Source: Darksidea phi
Taxonomy: Eukaryota > Ascomycota > Dothideomycetes > Pleosporales > Lentitheciaceae
Assembly: GCA_030770425.1 (NCBI GenBank)
Contig: JASJFT010000280.1
Coordinates: 1 to 50,993, forward strand
Reading direction: 5' to 3'
Length of the DNA stretch: 50,993 nucleotides
Positions 33,702-45,479 of this stretch are shown here, piece by piece. The stretch's first letter is position 1. Each line of letters starts with the position of its first letter. Under the pieces are notes generated by a model. It saw only the letters and a list, made by a program, of their open reading frames with translations, was not told the origin of the DNA and did not search any database. The position numbers were made by a program, and so were the translations under genes.

Positions 33702-35082
33702 CTACGAATGCGTTCCATTGGTAACACCCTGCTTGCTCTTGAAATACTGCGTGAAGTCATGTCGTACAGCGTGTATAGCATCGGAAACCGACTTGCCAAA
33801 GACCGGGTCATTGGAGGCCTGCTCGCACATCTTGAAGAAGTTGTCTCGCTCTTGGGCGCAACTGGGATCCCACAAGCGGTGGAAGTTGGCGCGCGACATG
33901 GGGTCGATCATCTCCCGCCAGATCCTGATGCGTTCTTCGCTGTACTTTTCGAGGATAGATTCCTCGAGCTCGTCGGTGTGGATGCCGGTGAAGCAGTCGT
34001 AGAGGGACCCGACGTCGGCGAAGCCACCTGTGAGCCCCAGGCCGCCGCTACTAGATATTAGCTACTTTACTGGAGTAGAAGGACGAAGCTTACAATGGGT
34101 TGCACAAATGGGCGGCGTCCGCTACGAGCAATATCTTGCCGACTCGGAAACTTTTGGCACATCGTTGCTGTAGCTTGTAAGGGCTCATGCTGACGAGTTT
34201 GTAGTCGCCCGGCTTTGGGTTTCCGGGCAGGATCTTCTCGTAACGCATCGGCTGCCGCTTCAAGAGCTCGTCTCGGCTGAGGCCAGCATCGTCCCCGTAG
34301 GTTACGCGCCAAAGACCGTCGTTTGTGATCTTAGCGGCCATGTACCAGTCAGTGGGGTGGCAGATGAAGTTAGCGTCCCAGTAACCGAAGCGCTCGTCGA
34401 AGGGGAGGTAGACCTGGAACTGTCAGTTCGGCAGCGAGTGAAGTGCCACCTGTGCGTACATTGGTAGCTACAATCTGTTGGCTAAGAGTCTCTCCCGGAT
34501 ACTCCTTGCCAAAGAGTGCTTGCCGCACCCCACTGGATGCGCCATCCGCGCCAACAAGATAGTCTCCCGTAACTTCTTTCTTTTCCCCATCCAGCGTCTC
34601 CACTATAGCGGTAGCGCCCTTGTCATCCTGCTTGACGTCCACCACCTTGTGCCCCCACAGTATCTTGGTGTTCGGAAGGCTTTCCAAATGCTTCACAAGC
34701 AGCGGGCCTAATCGATCCAACGGCAGCACAACCATAGAGTACTCTGATTCCTCGGGCTCGCGGCCCATGCCTGCCAGGAACGTTGTGTCTATTAGGCGCC
34801 AACACACGCCTCTTGGCGAGAGCCCTACTTTGCGTACATCGTCTATTATTCCGGCTCGCTTAAAGTCATAGACAGCAGAGGGGGCGTAGTGGGCGGCGCG
34901 GGGGTTGTCGTTGAGCTTGGTGTCGGCGTCAAGAACGGTGATTTTGATCCCGAGGTTCCGCGCGAGGAGGACGGCCAGCAGGAGGCCGGATGGTCCAGCG
35001 CCTGAAATGACAATCTGGCACAGTTAGCGCGAGCCCTCTTATAGAAGACGGGACGGTTGTATACGTGGTCGATCTTTGGCAT
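33702..35082 (-). CDS. FAD-dependent aromatic-ring-type monooxygenase
   Basis: Flavoprotein of the PHBH-like monooxygenase superfamily (FAD_binding_3), which hydroxylates aromatic or polyketide substrates with NAD(P)H and O2. Exons 35082-35065, 35014-34460, 34413-34094 and 34050-33702 give 413 aa. The first coding exon is only 18 nt (MPKIDH) and ends just before the dinucleotide-binding GxGxxG at residues 11-16 (GAGPSG). Other landmarks are the DG motif at D163-G164 (VGADGASS), the GD-type motif as ADAAH around D290 (the usual Gly is Ala) and FSGGLGLTGGFADVG, whose first codon is split by intron 3. Each splice restores family sequence, so the model is strong. Its strand and proximity to the P450 suggest a shared catabolic or biosynthetic role, which is inference. 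Confidence 0.88.
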
Positions 35083-37028
35083 TGCGACTTGGTTCTCCCT
35101 AGATATCAGCACTGCGAGATTAGTGCTCTACGAATATATTTGCTCTTATAGGACAACCATGCACGCATCACGAGGTGGGGCAGTTTCCGGCCGAGTTGTG
35201 GCAAGCTTCCCCATGCTGCAGACATGTTCCGCGGAGTGCGGGGAGAGAGAGGATGGAGAAGTTCTGCCCCACATCGGCTGAATGAACTGCCAAGGCAAGG
35301 CACGTGACCGTCTTAGTCATCCGTTGGCCGGAGTCTTGGTGGAGGGACGTCTGAAAAGAGTTGCGATGGATGGCCGGCTTTAGGTTCCGCATCCGTTCGC
35401 ATCGAAGACGACTGAGTCGGATTGGCTGGCATGCACCAAAGATGCGGCAATCCATGCAATCCCAGTCGTTGCGAAAACAATGCGCTCTGCGCGTGGAAGA
35501 ATAGTGAGTTTCTGAACATATGGAGCGATGGAATTGTCGAGGCAAGCTCTGCCAAATTCAGTGCCACACGCTCCTTATCACTGCGCGTGCTGTCGCGCGC
35601 GGGCAGCTCGTCCGCTCATAGCTGAAATAACATTATTTATGTATGGAAAGGAGGGACAAAGACATGGCGGTTCTAGAGGCTCTGGCAACTGTTGACGTGC
35701 ATAATTAGGCCGACACTGGCCGCTGAAGCGGTTAGCGCCGAACGAGCTTTTCAGCCTCCTGTCATGTCGCCACCTTCATTGGCATCTCTTTCACAACCGC
35801 TCTTCATATGTCATATGCATGGCGGCGGAAGAATGAACAGTCGCCTTAGGCCGGCGATGACTCCCTCAATGGGCCACAGCCAACCGCACAGTCATAGCCC
35901 GACGGTCGCCATCGCGTCCCATTATCACGCTGCCCAGATGGCTCTGTCTGTTGGGCACGCATCGCGGCTCAGAGCCCCAGTTATACCCACTGTCGTCTTA
36001 TCTCGGATTTCCTGAACCAGAGCTCGCGCAACGCCCTATCCCTCGAATTTCCACTTTTCTCATACAGTCCAGCGATATCCTTGGAAGCCAAGCGCGCACA
36101 TCGCCTGCGCTGCTGTGGAGGATTCGTCACGTCCGAGATGCGCTGATGGTGGCTACGAAGTAGCAAATTTTTGCATGCCGGCTCTTTCTCCTAGGTATAC
36201 GGCGGATGCCGGCCGGGTTGACCTGCCTGAAGCCGCCAATGGTAGCTATGATCTAGTGCTTTGGAATGTCCAGGGCAAACGTCGGAACCGGCGCACCTCC
36301 CTTATGATTCGGCATATTTCCAAGTAGCGAAACAGAAATATATCGACCCTAACGGCCGCAACTAATAGTGCCGCCACTACCACAGTCTGCAGCGCCAAAC
36401 TAAGGTACCCATTGTTTTGGCGCTGCGCTTCTCTCTCAAGCTCCACAGGGTCCCACCTCTCTTTGTTGCAGCTGACGACCACCATCGTTCGAACATTCTG
36501 GCCGCTTTCTTAGGCTCTTTGCTACGAATGTACGTGGGTCTGAGGGCGCCACAAAGAGTTAGCGACGGGATTTGATCATTCCGTGCACGTACGAAAGGTG
36601 TAGGGGAGTCTTCTTATCATTCCAGTCGGACCGTTCCAACGCCCACGTCTCTCCAATCGTTATTCTCGCACTTCCACGACATCCACTACCTTGCATCGGT
36701 CGTTACGCTTGTCAGGTTAAGTTCCGCGACCGTCGTCCACGGCTCCTCTATCGATTCTACGCAGGCAGTATTAAGACTTCTCAACGAGTCATTGCTCGAC
36801 AATCGACCACGCCGCGACAAAGTTTGGACGCCGGCCGTCCTTTAGCGGAAGTTTTCTCGTCATCCGTTTCTGGCATTGTCTCTAGGCGGATCCCTATTCC
36901 GATCAGGCTCTGGAACTAGAGACGCTCGCGGTTCCCGGGGGACTCTAGAGAAACCCTAGAAGCCTTCGAGAGACTGAGCCGTTTAGCTCTGGACTGTGCA
37001 TAGTCGCAGGCCGCTGCTATATCTCACA
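35083..37028. other. Long intergenic region, no supported gene
   Basis: About 1.9 kb upstream of both the FAD monooxygenase (leftward) and the Prm10-like gene (rightward). A 79-codon minus-strand frame at 36246-36485 has one hydrophobic segment but no other support. The last 450 bases are probably the promoter and leader of the gene at 37029. Confidence 0.35.
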
Positions 37029-39872
37029 ATGGACCCTCGCGGGCACCACTTGCCTGAGCGGCCAACCGAATCCTTCGCTCACCAGCTCGAGCATTCGATG
37101 GCTTCTGGCCGAAAACGCGTTGGCTTCACTCCAGAGACCGTTGCGTCATCATCACACTCGCAGTCACATACACCCGAAGAAGATAGTCCTCTCGAGGGCC
37201 ACAACACCCCGCTCCAGAGATCGGATGTTTCCCATGAAGAATTAGCGCAGTCAGTCCACAAAGCCCTAGGGGGCCTCTATACTGAAGAACAAGTCCACGA
37301 CGTTCAAAAGCCACGACCAGCTATCCGGAAACCATCACGGACACCGCCACAATTCCAGCTGGGTGTCGAACTCGAGGAGTTTGATGACGAGAAGAAGAGA
37401 TCAGGGATCGAGGCGCAGAAGCGTGCTGCCAAGTTATCGAAAAGTGTCGGCACGTATTCTGCGCCGGGATCTCGTCGGAATTCTAATGAAATGCTGATGT
37501 CGAGGTCACCGCCTGTTGAGAGCACGCGGGTTCCACAGCTCCAGCTTCCATCACAATCGGGATACGACTCATCGGCGACTACCGACGACGATGAGCCTGA
37601 GCATGTGTGGCAAGCTAAGCAAATCTATCGCAAGCACACCATGCGCGCCGCCCCAATGGTTCGGCCAGAAGATCTGTACCACTCCGAGGCTCTAACTTCC
37701 GGCCAGGTAACACCAACACACGAGGTTGAAGTCGAAGACGAACACGTTCCGCGCCCCGCCAAGTTCCGGACTAGCGTGCTAGGTACGCTTCTCAGAGCGT
37801 CGAATGCCACTCAGACACCTGCACTTTTAGGCCGTCCAGCCAAAGCTACCGGCCATGGGCGAAACCCTAGCCACGGAAGTCTTTCGTTCAGCGGAGCATC
37901 AACAGCCGCAAACTCGCCAGCACCATCGCCCCCAGGGTCTGGATCATCTACACCAGGGACGTCCACTCCCCGACGATCCTGGTACAACCGCAGCAATAAT
38001 CAGTCTGTGACTTCGGTATCTAAGCTTATCGAGTCTTCGTCCATGCTAGCCACTCCGGCGCAACGCGATTTGGGATCCGAGATGGAAGAGCAGTACAAGA
38101 AGGTCCGACCCGGACTCGGGAAACGCACGAAATCTGATAATTCCATTACTTCAGCCTTATCGAAACTGAGCAAACCACGCCGGGAGGACGAATACAAGAT
38201 CAAGATCCATTTAGCCGGAACGCTTGCGCGACAAAATTATCTGAGAAAGCTGTGTAAGGCGTTGATGATGTACGGAGCGCCAACACATCGGTTGGAGGAG
38301 TACATGAATATGTCGGCTCGCGTGCTAGAGATCGAGGCCCAATTCCTTTACATGCCCGGCTGCATGATCATCGCCTTCGACGACAGCTCGGTACATACTT
38401 CCGAGGTCAAACTTGTTCGTACAGCTCAGGGCGTCGATCTTGGGAAATTGCGCGACGTGCATGGCATTTACAAAGACGTCGTACATGATCGGATCGGTGT
38501 AGAGGAAGCTACCCCGCGCCTCGAAGCTATCATCTCTCGCAAATCGAAGTATAGTGCGTGGCTCCGCGTTCCGGTGTATGGCCTCGCTTCGGCGACGGTA
38601 GGCCCGTTTGCCTTCCAGGCACGACCCATTGACCTACCATTTTGTTTCTTGCTCGGTTGTCTGTTAGGTTGGTTGCAACTCATCGTTTCGCCCGGAAACG
38701 ACCTCGTCAGTAATGTATTCGAGATTGGGGCTGCTGTCATCACATCCTTCCTCGCCCGCGGTCTCGGATCAATCCCCGGTTCCAATGGAAAGCCGCTGTT
38801 CTGCTTCAGCGCCATGGCGCAATCGTCTATTGCCTTGATTCTACCTGGCTTCACTGTCTTGTCTGCTTCGCTTGAGCTTCAGAGCAAGCATATCGTTGCT
38901 GGTTCGGTGCGCATGGTCTACGCGATTATCTACTCGCTGTTCCTTGGTTTCGGCATTACGATCGGCACTGTGCTTTTTGGCATGATGTACAAAGGCGCGA
39001 CGAGTCAAACTAGTTGTACGGAACCGATGGAAAGTCGTTGGTACTATCTATTTGTGTTGGGGTTTTCGCTGTGCTTGATGGTAAGTCAATTTTCTCTCCT
39101 TTGACGCACGGAATCGTGGTCGCGTCCTCCAGTGTGGATGGTGTTCTACCCCTTGGGCTCGCTCTAGATCCAACTTACACGCTCGCTCGCAACCGATGCT
39201 AACAGTTTCATTCAGGTAATCAACCAAGCAAAATGGAAACAAGTGCCTGCCATGACTATCATCGCGCTTGTGGGCTACGTTGTGAACTTCAACTCATCGC
39301 AATATTTCAAGAACAATGCACAAGTCAGCAATACGCTCGGTGCCCTCGCAATCGGTATTGCCGCGAACATTCAAGCCCGATTCGGGCGACATGTCGAAAA
39401 CTGGTGCCTTGACTTCTACGAGAATACGGTCCGGCCCCGTTATGTGCGGATGAGGAAGAGCTGGCTCCGTCGTCGCCATGGCCCACACCGAGCAGATCAC
39501 TATATTGAAGCTCGAACACATTCGCGCAGCAGCTCAGCTGCGAGCGATCCGTACGTCCCATATAAACGGAAAATCGGATATGGCCTGGCAGCCGCCACCA
39601 TGCTTCCCGCGATCTTTGTCCAAGTGCCCTCTGGGTTGTCTGTACAGGGCTCGTTGATATCTGGTATCACCTCGGCCGACCAGATCACTCACAATGCTAC
39701 GGGTGTAACGACTGTCTCAAGCGATACTGTCAGCGGAAATATCAATAGTGTCGCCCTAAACGTCGGTTTTTCAGTGATTCAGATTGCGATCGGTATCACT
39801 GTCGGCCTGTTTCTGGCGGCACTAATCGTGTATCCTCTTGGTAAACGACGGAGTGGGCTGTTTAGCTTCTAA
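37029..39872 (+). CDS. Prm10-like membrane protein (ThrE/DUF1212 family)
   Basis: Multipass membrane protein resembling yeast pheromone-regulated membrane protein 10; the ThrE/DUF1212 fold is related to bacterial threonine/serine exporters. Exons 37029-39080 and 39216-39872 give 902 aa; the 135-nt intron, long for this window, has GTAAGT and a perfect gatgctaac branch site. Residues 1-385 are disordered, rich in Ser, Pro, Arg and charged runs. The conserved domain starts near 387 with AGTLARQNYLRKLCKALMMY and GAPTHRLEEYM, followed by a soluble subdomain with the family text FLYMPGCMIIAFDD. The first membrane block (about 515-680) contains a PGNDLVSNVFEIGAA-like segment, and the second, after the intron, runs to the C-terminus. 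Substrate is unknown for fungal members. The first in-frame ATG is used; a GTG 33 bases upstream is not a credible start. Confidence 0.9.
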
Positions 39873-40203
39873 TGCACGTTCAATCATGCCTCGAGCGGTA
39901 TCGGGATTCGCATTCAGTGTGTCGAAATGATCGTCCATCGACGCTGCCACGGGCCTGGCTGTCAAGCAACCGGCTGCTCATAGTTCACCCAACAGCCCCT
40001 TGAAGCGAATGGGTTCTATCCAGCGTATACCAAAAGGCCACCGTCGTTGCCTGTACGGCATTCTAAGCAACTATTGCTATCCGATCCAAACCGGGTCAAG
40101 TGAGAAGGGGCAAACGCGTGGGAAAGCGTTTACCAGGTGTTTTGTATATAATTTTCTTAGTGGAGCGTTCATGCTTGAATCTTAGACTTAGACGCGTGCA
40201 GGA
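39873..40203. other. Intergenic between tail-to-tail genes
   Basis: About 0.3 kb between the Prm10-like gene and the putative surface-protein gene on the other strand. Nothing but probable 3' ends. Confidence 0.4.
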
Positions 40204-41500
40204 CTATGTACCTGCGACGCATAATATTATTACCAGTCCGGCTGCAGCCCCGGAGGCTCCGGGCTTCCATCTATTTTCGTTGTCCAATCTGTCCATAGTG
40301 CATAGTGATGGATCGGAAATTATACTCTCACCGTCATGGCTAGACTCTCTGACCAAACTTCGCCAGCCCTTTCTCCGACCGCGCTTGATATCCAAGGACA
40401 TCCGCTTGCCTTGAACGAATTCAGTTTCGTCTAATCCGTCACATTTGATCATATACCCGTGACCATCACCGAAGAGGGGTCTAACTAGATGTGAGTCTTC
40501 ATAGGCAAGGAAAGTACCATTCATCATTTCACATTTCACACACTCGCTCGCCATATTCCAAAAAACAGACACTTTTACGCCAACGAACTGTATTACACAT
40601 ATATCACGGCCAGCAACACCCGCTACCTCTGCTATATCACCATCGAACCGGGTTGCAATTGCTATATCATATATGTCGCCTCAGATCCCTGGAAGCCCAA
40701 GGTTGGTTCCCGGTCGCCGACATTCTGGGTGCATAGTCGCACCACCTATGCAAAGATGCTTTGGGATCGACGAGTTATATGTGAAGGTCGGCGATTCTGT
40801 AACTGTCGAGGTTGGCTCTGCTGATATAGATATTCTTTTTGTTGTTGGTTCCACCACCGATCCCCATCGTCTTCAGATTTAGCCGGGACGCTTTGTGTGT
40901 TTATACCAGAAATTGATGAGATCACATGCGTCGACATTGCCGGAATGGCGATACGATCCGTACCTAGCGTCCAAGTCGAAACATTTGTACAAGTCGTAAC
41001 GGTTGGATGCAGAGTCGACATCGTCGCTGTACCATGCAACGAACAGTGTGGTTAGGAGACTTCTTGCCAGCAATCGTACCCATGAGCAGCGCGAGAAGGA
41101 TGAGACCTATTTCAATGACTATCCAGAAGCCAATATGCACATTCTGATTGCCGGCGAAGTTCCTAAACCAGGGGGATTTCTCGGGGCGGTGGGGTAGTTG
41201 CTCTGGGAAAGTGGGGGCTGTGCTGTGCGCGGTGTGTTGGGGAGGATTGGGTTGGGCATGCTTAGTTGCTGCGATTTTTTTCGCCTTGGGTGCTGTTGAA
41301 CGTATATATGTGGTGGATGAGGATATATATAAGGTTTCTTCTGTAAGGGTTGTGGATGTATGAGTAGCGGTCTTGTTGGCGTCATTTGGGAAAGCTATGG
41401 GATAGCTATCGATCGGGTCGTTAGTCTGATATTTATGATCGGCCAATAGCAATGGTACAGGCCTACTGGTATTATCGATTGTAGGTAAAAGCGGTATCAT
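40204..41500 (-). CDS. Putative single-span membrane protein with Thr/Ser-rich region
   Basis: Tentative four-exon model on the minus strand: 41500-41080, 41026-40907, 40820-40746 and 40661-40204 (357 aa). Intron 1 is convincing (53 nt, GTACGA donor, ctaacc branch, TACAG acceptor) and joins a hydrophobic helix (FWIVIEIGLILLALLM, after about 125 polar residues) to a Thr-rich stretch (HPTVTTCTNVSTWTLGT). Intron 2 (86 nt) continues into EPTSTVTESPTFTYNSS, similar in style, which supports it. Intron 3 (84 nt) is a guess made to pass a TGA; the last exon is open for 152 codons and ends in a hydrophobic C-terminus (SGAAAGLVIILCVAGT) like a GPI signal or second helix. The whole may be a cell-surface protein. 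The first two junctions are fairly sound, the end is not, and a disrupted gene remains possible. Confidence 0.4.
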
Positions 41501-41619
41501 TGGAATGTTGAATTGCGGCCCTCAAGCAGCACGGTATGGCATCAGAGTGGCATTTGCATAGACCCATCAGCAGTAACGCATTGAGGCGAGCCTCAGAGAT
41601 CTTCGAGAAAAGCAGCTAA

Positions 41620-42106
41620 CTATCCCCCGAGTTTCTTTGCTTTTCGTTTCCTTTGCTTATTTTCCTTTGCAGCCTCCTCCGGCGTCAAGAACATAACCTT
41701 GCCTACAACCAACCCATCCACAATCCCCGCCAGTGTCGCTGTCGGCGCAACTTCCCATCGACAAGCTAGCGGGTAGGTATCAACGGCGTGCACAGGCAAG
41801 ATCGGCCTTGTCGCATACTTCCGTCGCCACAGCGCATGCTTATACCATTTTCTTCATGCGTCTCGGGGAGCGGTAAATGCGCGTAGCATTGCTCACTCGG
41901 AAGGCTAGCAAGATCAACGCGGCTAGAGTAACAGCTTTTGCATATCCCGCTTGAAAGGTGAGAGTCCCAAGTTCGTAGTTGACCATAGGAGGACTGCGGC
42001 TGAGTACGAAGTCACAATAGCTTTCGGCGCGTTTCTGGGATATTTTCTTTAAGAACGGATTGATCTCAACGGAACCAGGGCCTGTCGGGTCGGATTGGCA
42101 AGCCAT
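41620..42106 (-). CDS. Small single-helix membrane protein with basic tail
   Basis: Two-exon gene, 42106-41897 and 41838-41620, encoding 142 aa. The 58-nt intron has a GTGAGC donor and a TATAAG acceptor and is phase 0; without it the frame ends after 88 codons, and the good downstream exon has no start, so both exons make sense only together. A hydrophobic segment (KAVTLAALILLAFR) lies at about residues 56-70, directly before the splice. The second exon reads as ordinary protein (RPILPVHAVDTYPLACRW, TLAGIVDGLVVGKVMFL) and ends in a strongly basic tail (KENKQRKRKAKK). I do not recognise the family. The tail could bind nucleic acid or membranes, or act as a retention signal; this is guesswork. 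Confidence 0.5.
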
Positions 42107-43393
42107 TCATGATGACATTGTTGATCGTTTTGTTGAATCGTTGAGCTAGAAGAAGTTCGAGAGGGGACCAGTGCTGGAGGATGGCTTCCACGAACTGGCC
42201 TGATGTTTCTCATTCACAGCGTTGACGTGCCAGTGAAGACACTATCCATCACGCATGGGTTTCTTTGGACGTAGAGCTGTTGCCATAAAGAGAACCGTAT
42301 TTTTGACCGCACAAGCCGGGTCCTTCTCGTCATCGCACCACGGCTTTGTCGGTGTAGGTTTCGTCAATGTAGTGATATCTGGTGGCTTGCTCGTTATCAC
42401 ATCACTACGCAATGCCAACGTGGCCGATCAGCCAGCCGATATATCTATTTGAGGTGCAGGCGTTAGGCCCTCGGAGCTTTTGCGTCCAAGCGATAATGCG
42501 AGAGCTAGTGAGAGGATTAGAAAAAGATACCAGTGGCGGTGAGAGTGTATGCTAGGATCCGCTTAGATGCTCGAAGTCTTGCGCACCATGATCGTGGCCG
42601 TGGTGGGAGCGAAAGAGGCGGGTTGCACAATATAGGCGGTGACGCTGGGTAGAGAGTATGGTGAGTGTCAAACGGCTCGGCGAGGACGGAGAAGCTTTCT
42701 GACCCCATTTGATTATTTACGTGGAATACTTCCAGAAAATAGTTCGGATTGGTTGATGTGCAGTAACGACATTCTCGCGGAAGGTTGTCTTTTTCTGTTT
42801 ACTTCTCTCGGGAGACCAAGGAAACGAGTAGGTTCGGACTTCCTTGTAAACAAACCTTATAAAGTGAACAAAGGGCAAGATGGTGACAGGAAGCCTTTTT
42901 TTGGACAATCAATGGCATCAACTAGGCTAAAGTCGTACACTTTACGTAGTGCGCATTAGGTCACCGATACGCGCTGTCGTGGGCAACCTGGGCAACCAGT
43001 CCACCCTTGCTAAATAAGATTGTCCGCCATATAACTGAGCAACATCATGCTCGCTTGAATAACTCCGTAGCTTGTTGCCTGGTGCGTCGTTTCTGTAATC
43101 TTCTGTCCGAGCAATAGCCATTAAGCGCCCTGGTACTCTAGGTGCCACTCACTGACAGGACTTGGGTGGCAGTTCGAGGCTAGTTATTTCACCATAACCG
43201 CATTTCTGCATGCTAAAAATGCAGAGCTGGCCCTAGCTCATATAACCTCGCACCTTAGGTCACTTTGTAAAATCCGTCTCTCGCATCGCGCAACCAATCC
43301 ACAACCGCGGTATGAGCGACTAGACTAACTGCACCGTAGTGTCTCACCACCAAAGCCTTCTGTTCAAAGAGACCGCTCTACTAGGTAGAATCT
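42107..43393. other. Divergent intergenic region, no gene seen
   Basis: About 1.3 kb upstream of the small membrane protein and of the Gfd2-like gene. Frames at 42255-42452 (+) and 42517-42708 (-) are short and unsupported. No repeats noted. Confidence 0.35.
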
Positions 43394-44542
43394 ATGGCCA
43401 TGCAGAACGCAACGGGCAGCAGCAATATGAGCAAGCCCACGAATCCCTACACCGGCACCGATCCGCACAAGGCCTATCTCGCAGCCTTCCTTGACACGCA
43501 GAAGGACATTGATGTAATGCTACACTTCCTCGGTTGCCCTATCCCGGATGCGCCCTTCACGCTCGACGAAGCGGTCATCGTTTGTCTCAACCTTGAGTGG
43601 TGGCAGAAGGAACCGCATCCCACGACCGAGATAGGCCTCGCCGAGCTCCATCCTATCGGACAGTTCCCAAACGCCCACGCCGAGAACATCTTGTCCCAAA
43701 TTCGCGTCGCCCACGCGCGTGTGATCGAACACGCTCATCTCATCAACCGCTTCCAAGGCGCGGGCAACCCGGAGGAGTTCTACTTTGGGACCACAAAGTA
43801 TGTGACGAGCCAAGAGGCGCGACTGGTCTTGGTTAATACTTTCTGTCGCTTGCGTACAGATAGACAGGGGCACATGCAGCCGATCATCCTTCTTGCTCAC
43901 GATGCAGAGGGCAAGTTTCACCATATCAGGGAGAAAATGAACATCGACATACTCGGACTCAACACGGTGGTGAAGGTCATCGACACGCAGAAGCTAGCAC
44001 AACAAGCTGGCATTCTCGGTCCGAAAGGTCCTACAATTAGCTTGTCACATCTTGTCGACCACTTCAACCTTACACCTGATAACCTCCACACTGCCGGTAA
44101 CGATGCGGGCTACACCATGATCACGGCTGTCTTGACGTCCTTGAAGAACGAGCTCTACGGCCAATATTTGCCCTTTACACAAGCCTTTGGCCCTCCGCCT
44201 GCCATCGTTGGAGGCCGCCATATCCGTGAAGTGGTCAAAAATGTCATGGCAATCGGAAAATCTATCCCGCCACCTCCATGGGGCAGACCGTTCTACTGCA
44301 CGAGGTGCGGCCGGTCTAACCATCTGCGGCCAAACTGCTTTGCCAGGGTAGGCTGTGCAATATGCAGGAACTCGAAGAATGCGAAACTGGTGGGTGCATC
44401 TGGGACACATGCGACCACGAAGTGTGTCTATCGGTATCTGCCGTTACCTGAGGCGAACTTTCGAAATGCGGGCAAGTTGGAGGCCGAAGGGGAGGGCTAT
44501 ATGGGGGAAGAGCCTACGCAAGAAAGGGCCATCTGGGAGTGA
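43394..44542 (+). CDS. Gfd2/YDR514C-like exonuclease-fold protein with CCHC zinc knuckle
   Basis: Intronless 382-aa protein related to the fungal Gfd2/YDR514C C-terminal domain, an RNase H-like fold akin to DEDDh 3'-5' exonucleases. Motif I, normally D-x-E, reads N66-L-E68 in VCLNLEWW and is followed by TTEIGLAEL as in the family. Motif II is probably AHDAEG (D170), and motif III GNDAGYTM (D237, preceded by His232). After a proline linker (PPPPWGRP, about 292-299) comes a canonical zinc knuckle C302-x2-C305-x4-H310-x4-C315 with further cysteines at 321, 324 and 344. The domain plus zinc knuckle suggests RNA or single-stranded DNA binding, with nuclease activity doubtful because of the Asp-to-Asn change. 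The first of two nearby in-frame ATGs is used. Confidence 0.75.
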   Translation: MAMQNATGSSNMSKPTNPYTGTDPHKAYLAAFLDTQKDIDVMLHFLGCPIPDAPFTLDEAVIVCLNLEWWQKEPHPTTEIGLAELHPIGQFPNAHAENILSQIRVAHARVIEHAHLINRFQGAGNPEEFYFGTTKYVTSQEARLVLVNTFCRLRTDRQGHMQPIILLAHDAEGKFHHIREKMNIDILGLNTVVKVIDTQKLAQQAGILGPKGPTISLSHLVDHFNLTPDNLHTAGNDAGYTMITAVLTSLKNELYGQYLPFTQAFGPPPAIVGGRHIREVVKNVMAIGKSIPPPPWGRPFYCTRCGRSNHLRPNCFARVGCAICRNSKNAKLVGASGTHATTKCVYRYLPLPEANFRNAGKLEAEGEGYMGEEPTQERAIWE

Positions 44543-45479
44543 TTGATGTCTCTGTTCGAGATGCTTGACCAATCGGGATATGCGGAGGGCAACGATTCGT
44601 CTAAGGACACCGGTAGGCCTAACCGGCTCTGTGGCCTAGTCGGCAACAATCAAACGTGAAAAGATGTACGCGAATGCAAAATGAAAAGACCATTACATTG
44701 AGTCAAAATATTCTGCTAACAGTACCAAAGTGCCAGCTCCTTGCCCATAAAAGAAGCTCTCCGGAATTTTGTGGCGCTCTCACGCACCCTGCCCCCCAAC
44801 ACTTATTTTGTCGCCTTCAAATTCGATCACCTCCCGTTCTACAGAAGCGCGAATCGCTTTTAAGAGCTTCCAAATCCTTCATAAATCTACAGCTCGTTTG
44901 CCACACAAGCTCCGCATATTCTTAGCTTCCTCTACGGACTTCCATAAACCATCTCGTGTTTTAGCCCGTCCTGTGTACCCGAGGGGTAATAGCAGCGGTC
45001 TACAATTTCCCAGTAACTACAGAAGGTATGATAAACCAGAGAAGAGGTCACATAGAGGACGACTGCCACATCGGATCTGCTACTACCGCCTTCGTTTTGG
45101 AGTATGAGATTGATTGTGGTGCACCAGGGAAAGATCAACAATGTAGTCAACATCGCGCGCTTCCCACGAGCTTGCATCCATAAGAGGGATATGCGTTTAT
45201 TTGTTTCAGCCTTATTTGCTTATTTTTCGTCGTGCGAAGCTTGTGCATGCGCACAGATCTACATATGGGTCATCCGGCCCTCACTCGTACCTTTGCGTAA
45301 TTTTGGCAAGCTTCGCCCCGCTCGCCCCATCCACTACCACAGCTGCAAGCCGTCAATAGGTAGAAACCTGAACCAAGGAACCAGTTATCGTGAGCCCAAG
45401 GAGAGCTATAAGACTCCATACATCTAGCAACCCATGGATAATATTTGGACCACGGAGTAACATATCAACATTGATCGAG
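44543..45479. other. Intergenic, no gene seen
   Basis: About 0.9 kb between two plus-strand genes. Open frames (for example 44656-44925) have no leader or domain. Nothing further noted. Confidence 0.35.

Noticed and set aside
36246..36485. Minus-strand 79-codon frame with one hydrophobic segment
   Set aside because: A single helix-like stretch in a short frame is common by chance, and there is no other support.
30507..39872. Secondary-metabolite gene cluster
   Set aside because: Only a P450 and a flavin monooxygenase are present. No backbone synthase, dedicated regulator or typical transporter is seen; the Prm10-like protein is a general family.
41839..41896. Apparent frameshift or stop in the small membrane protein gene
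   Set aside because: A 58-nt intron with GTGAGC donor joins both frames exactly.
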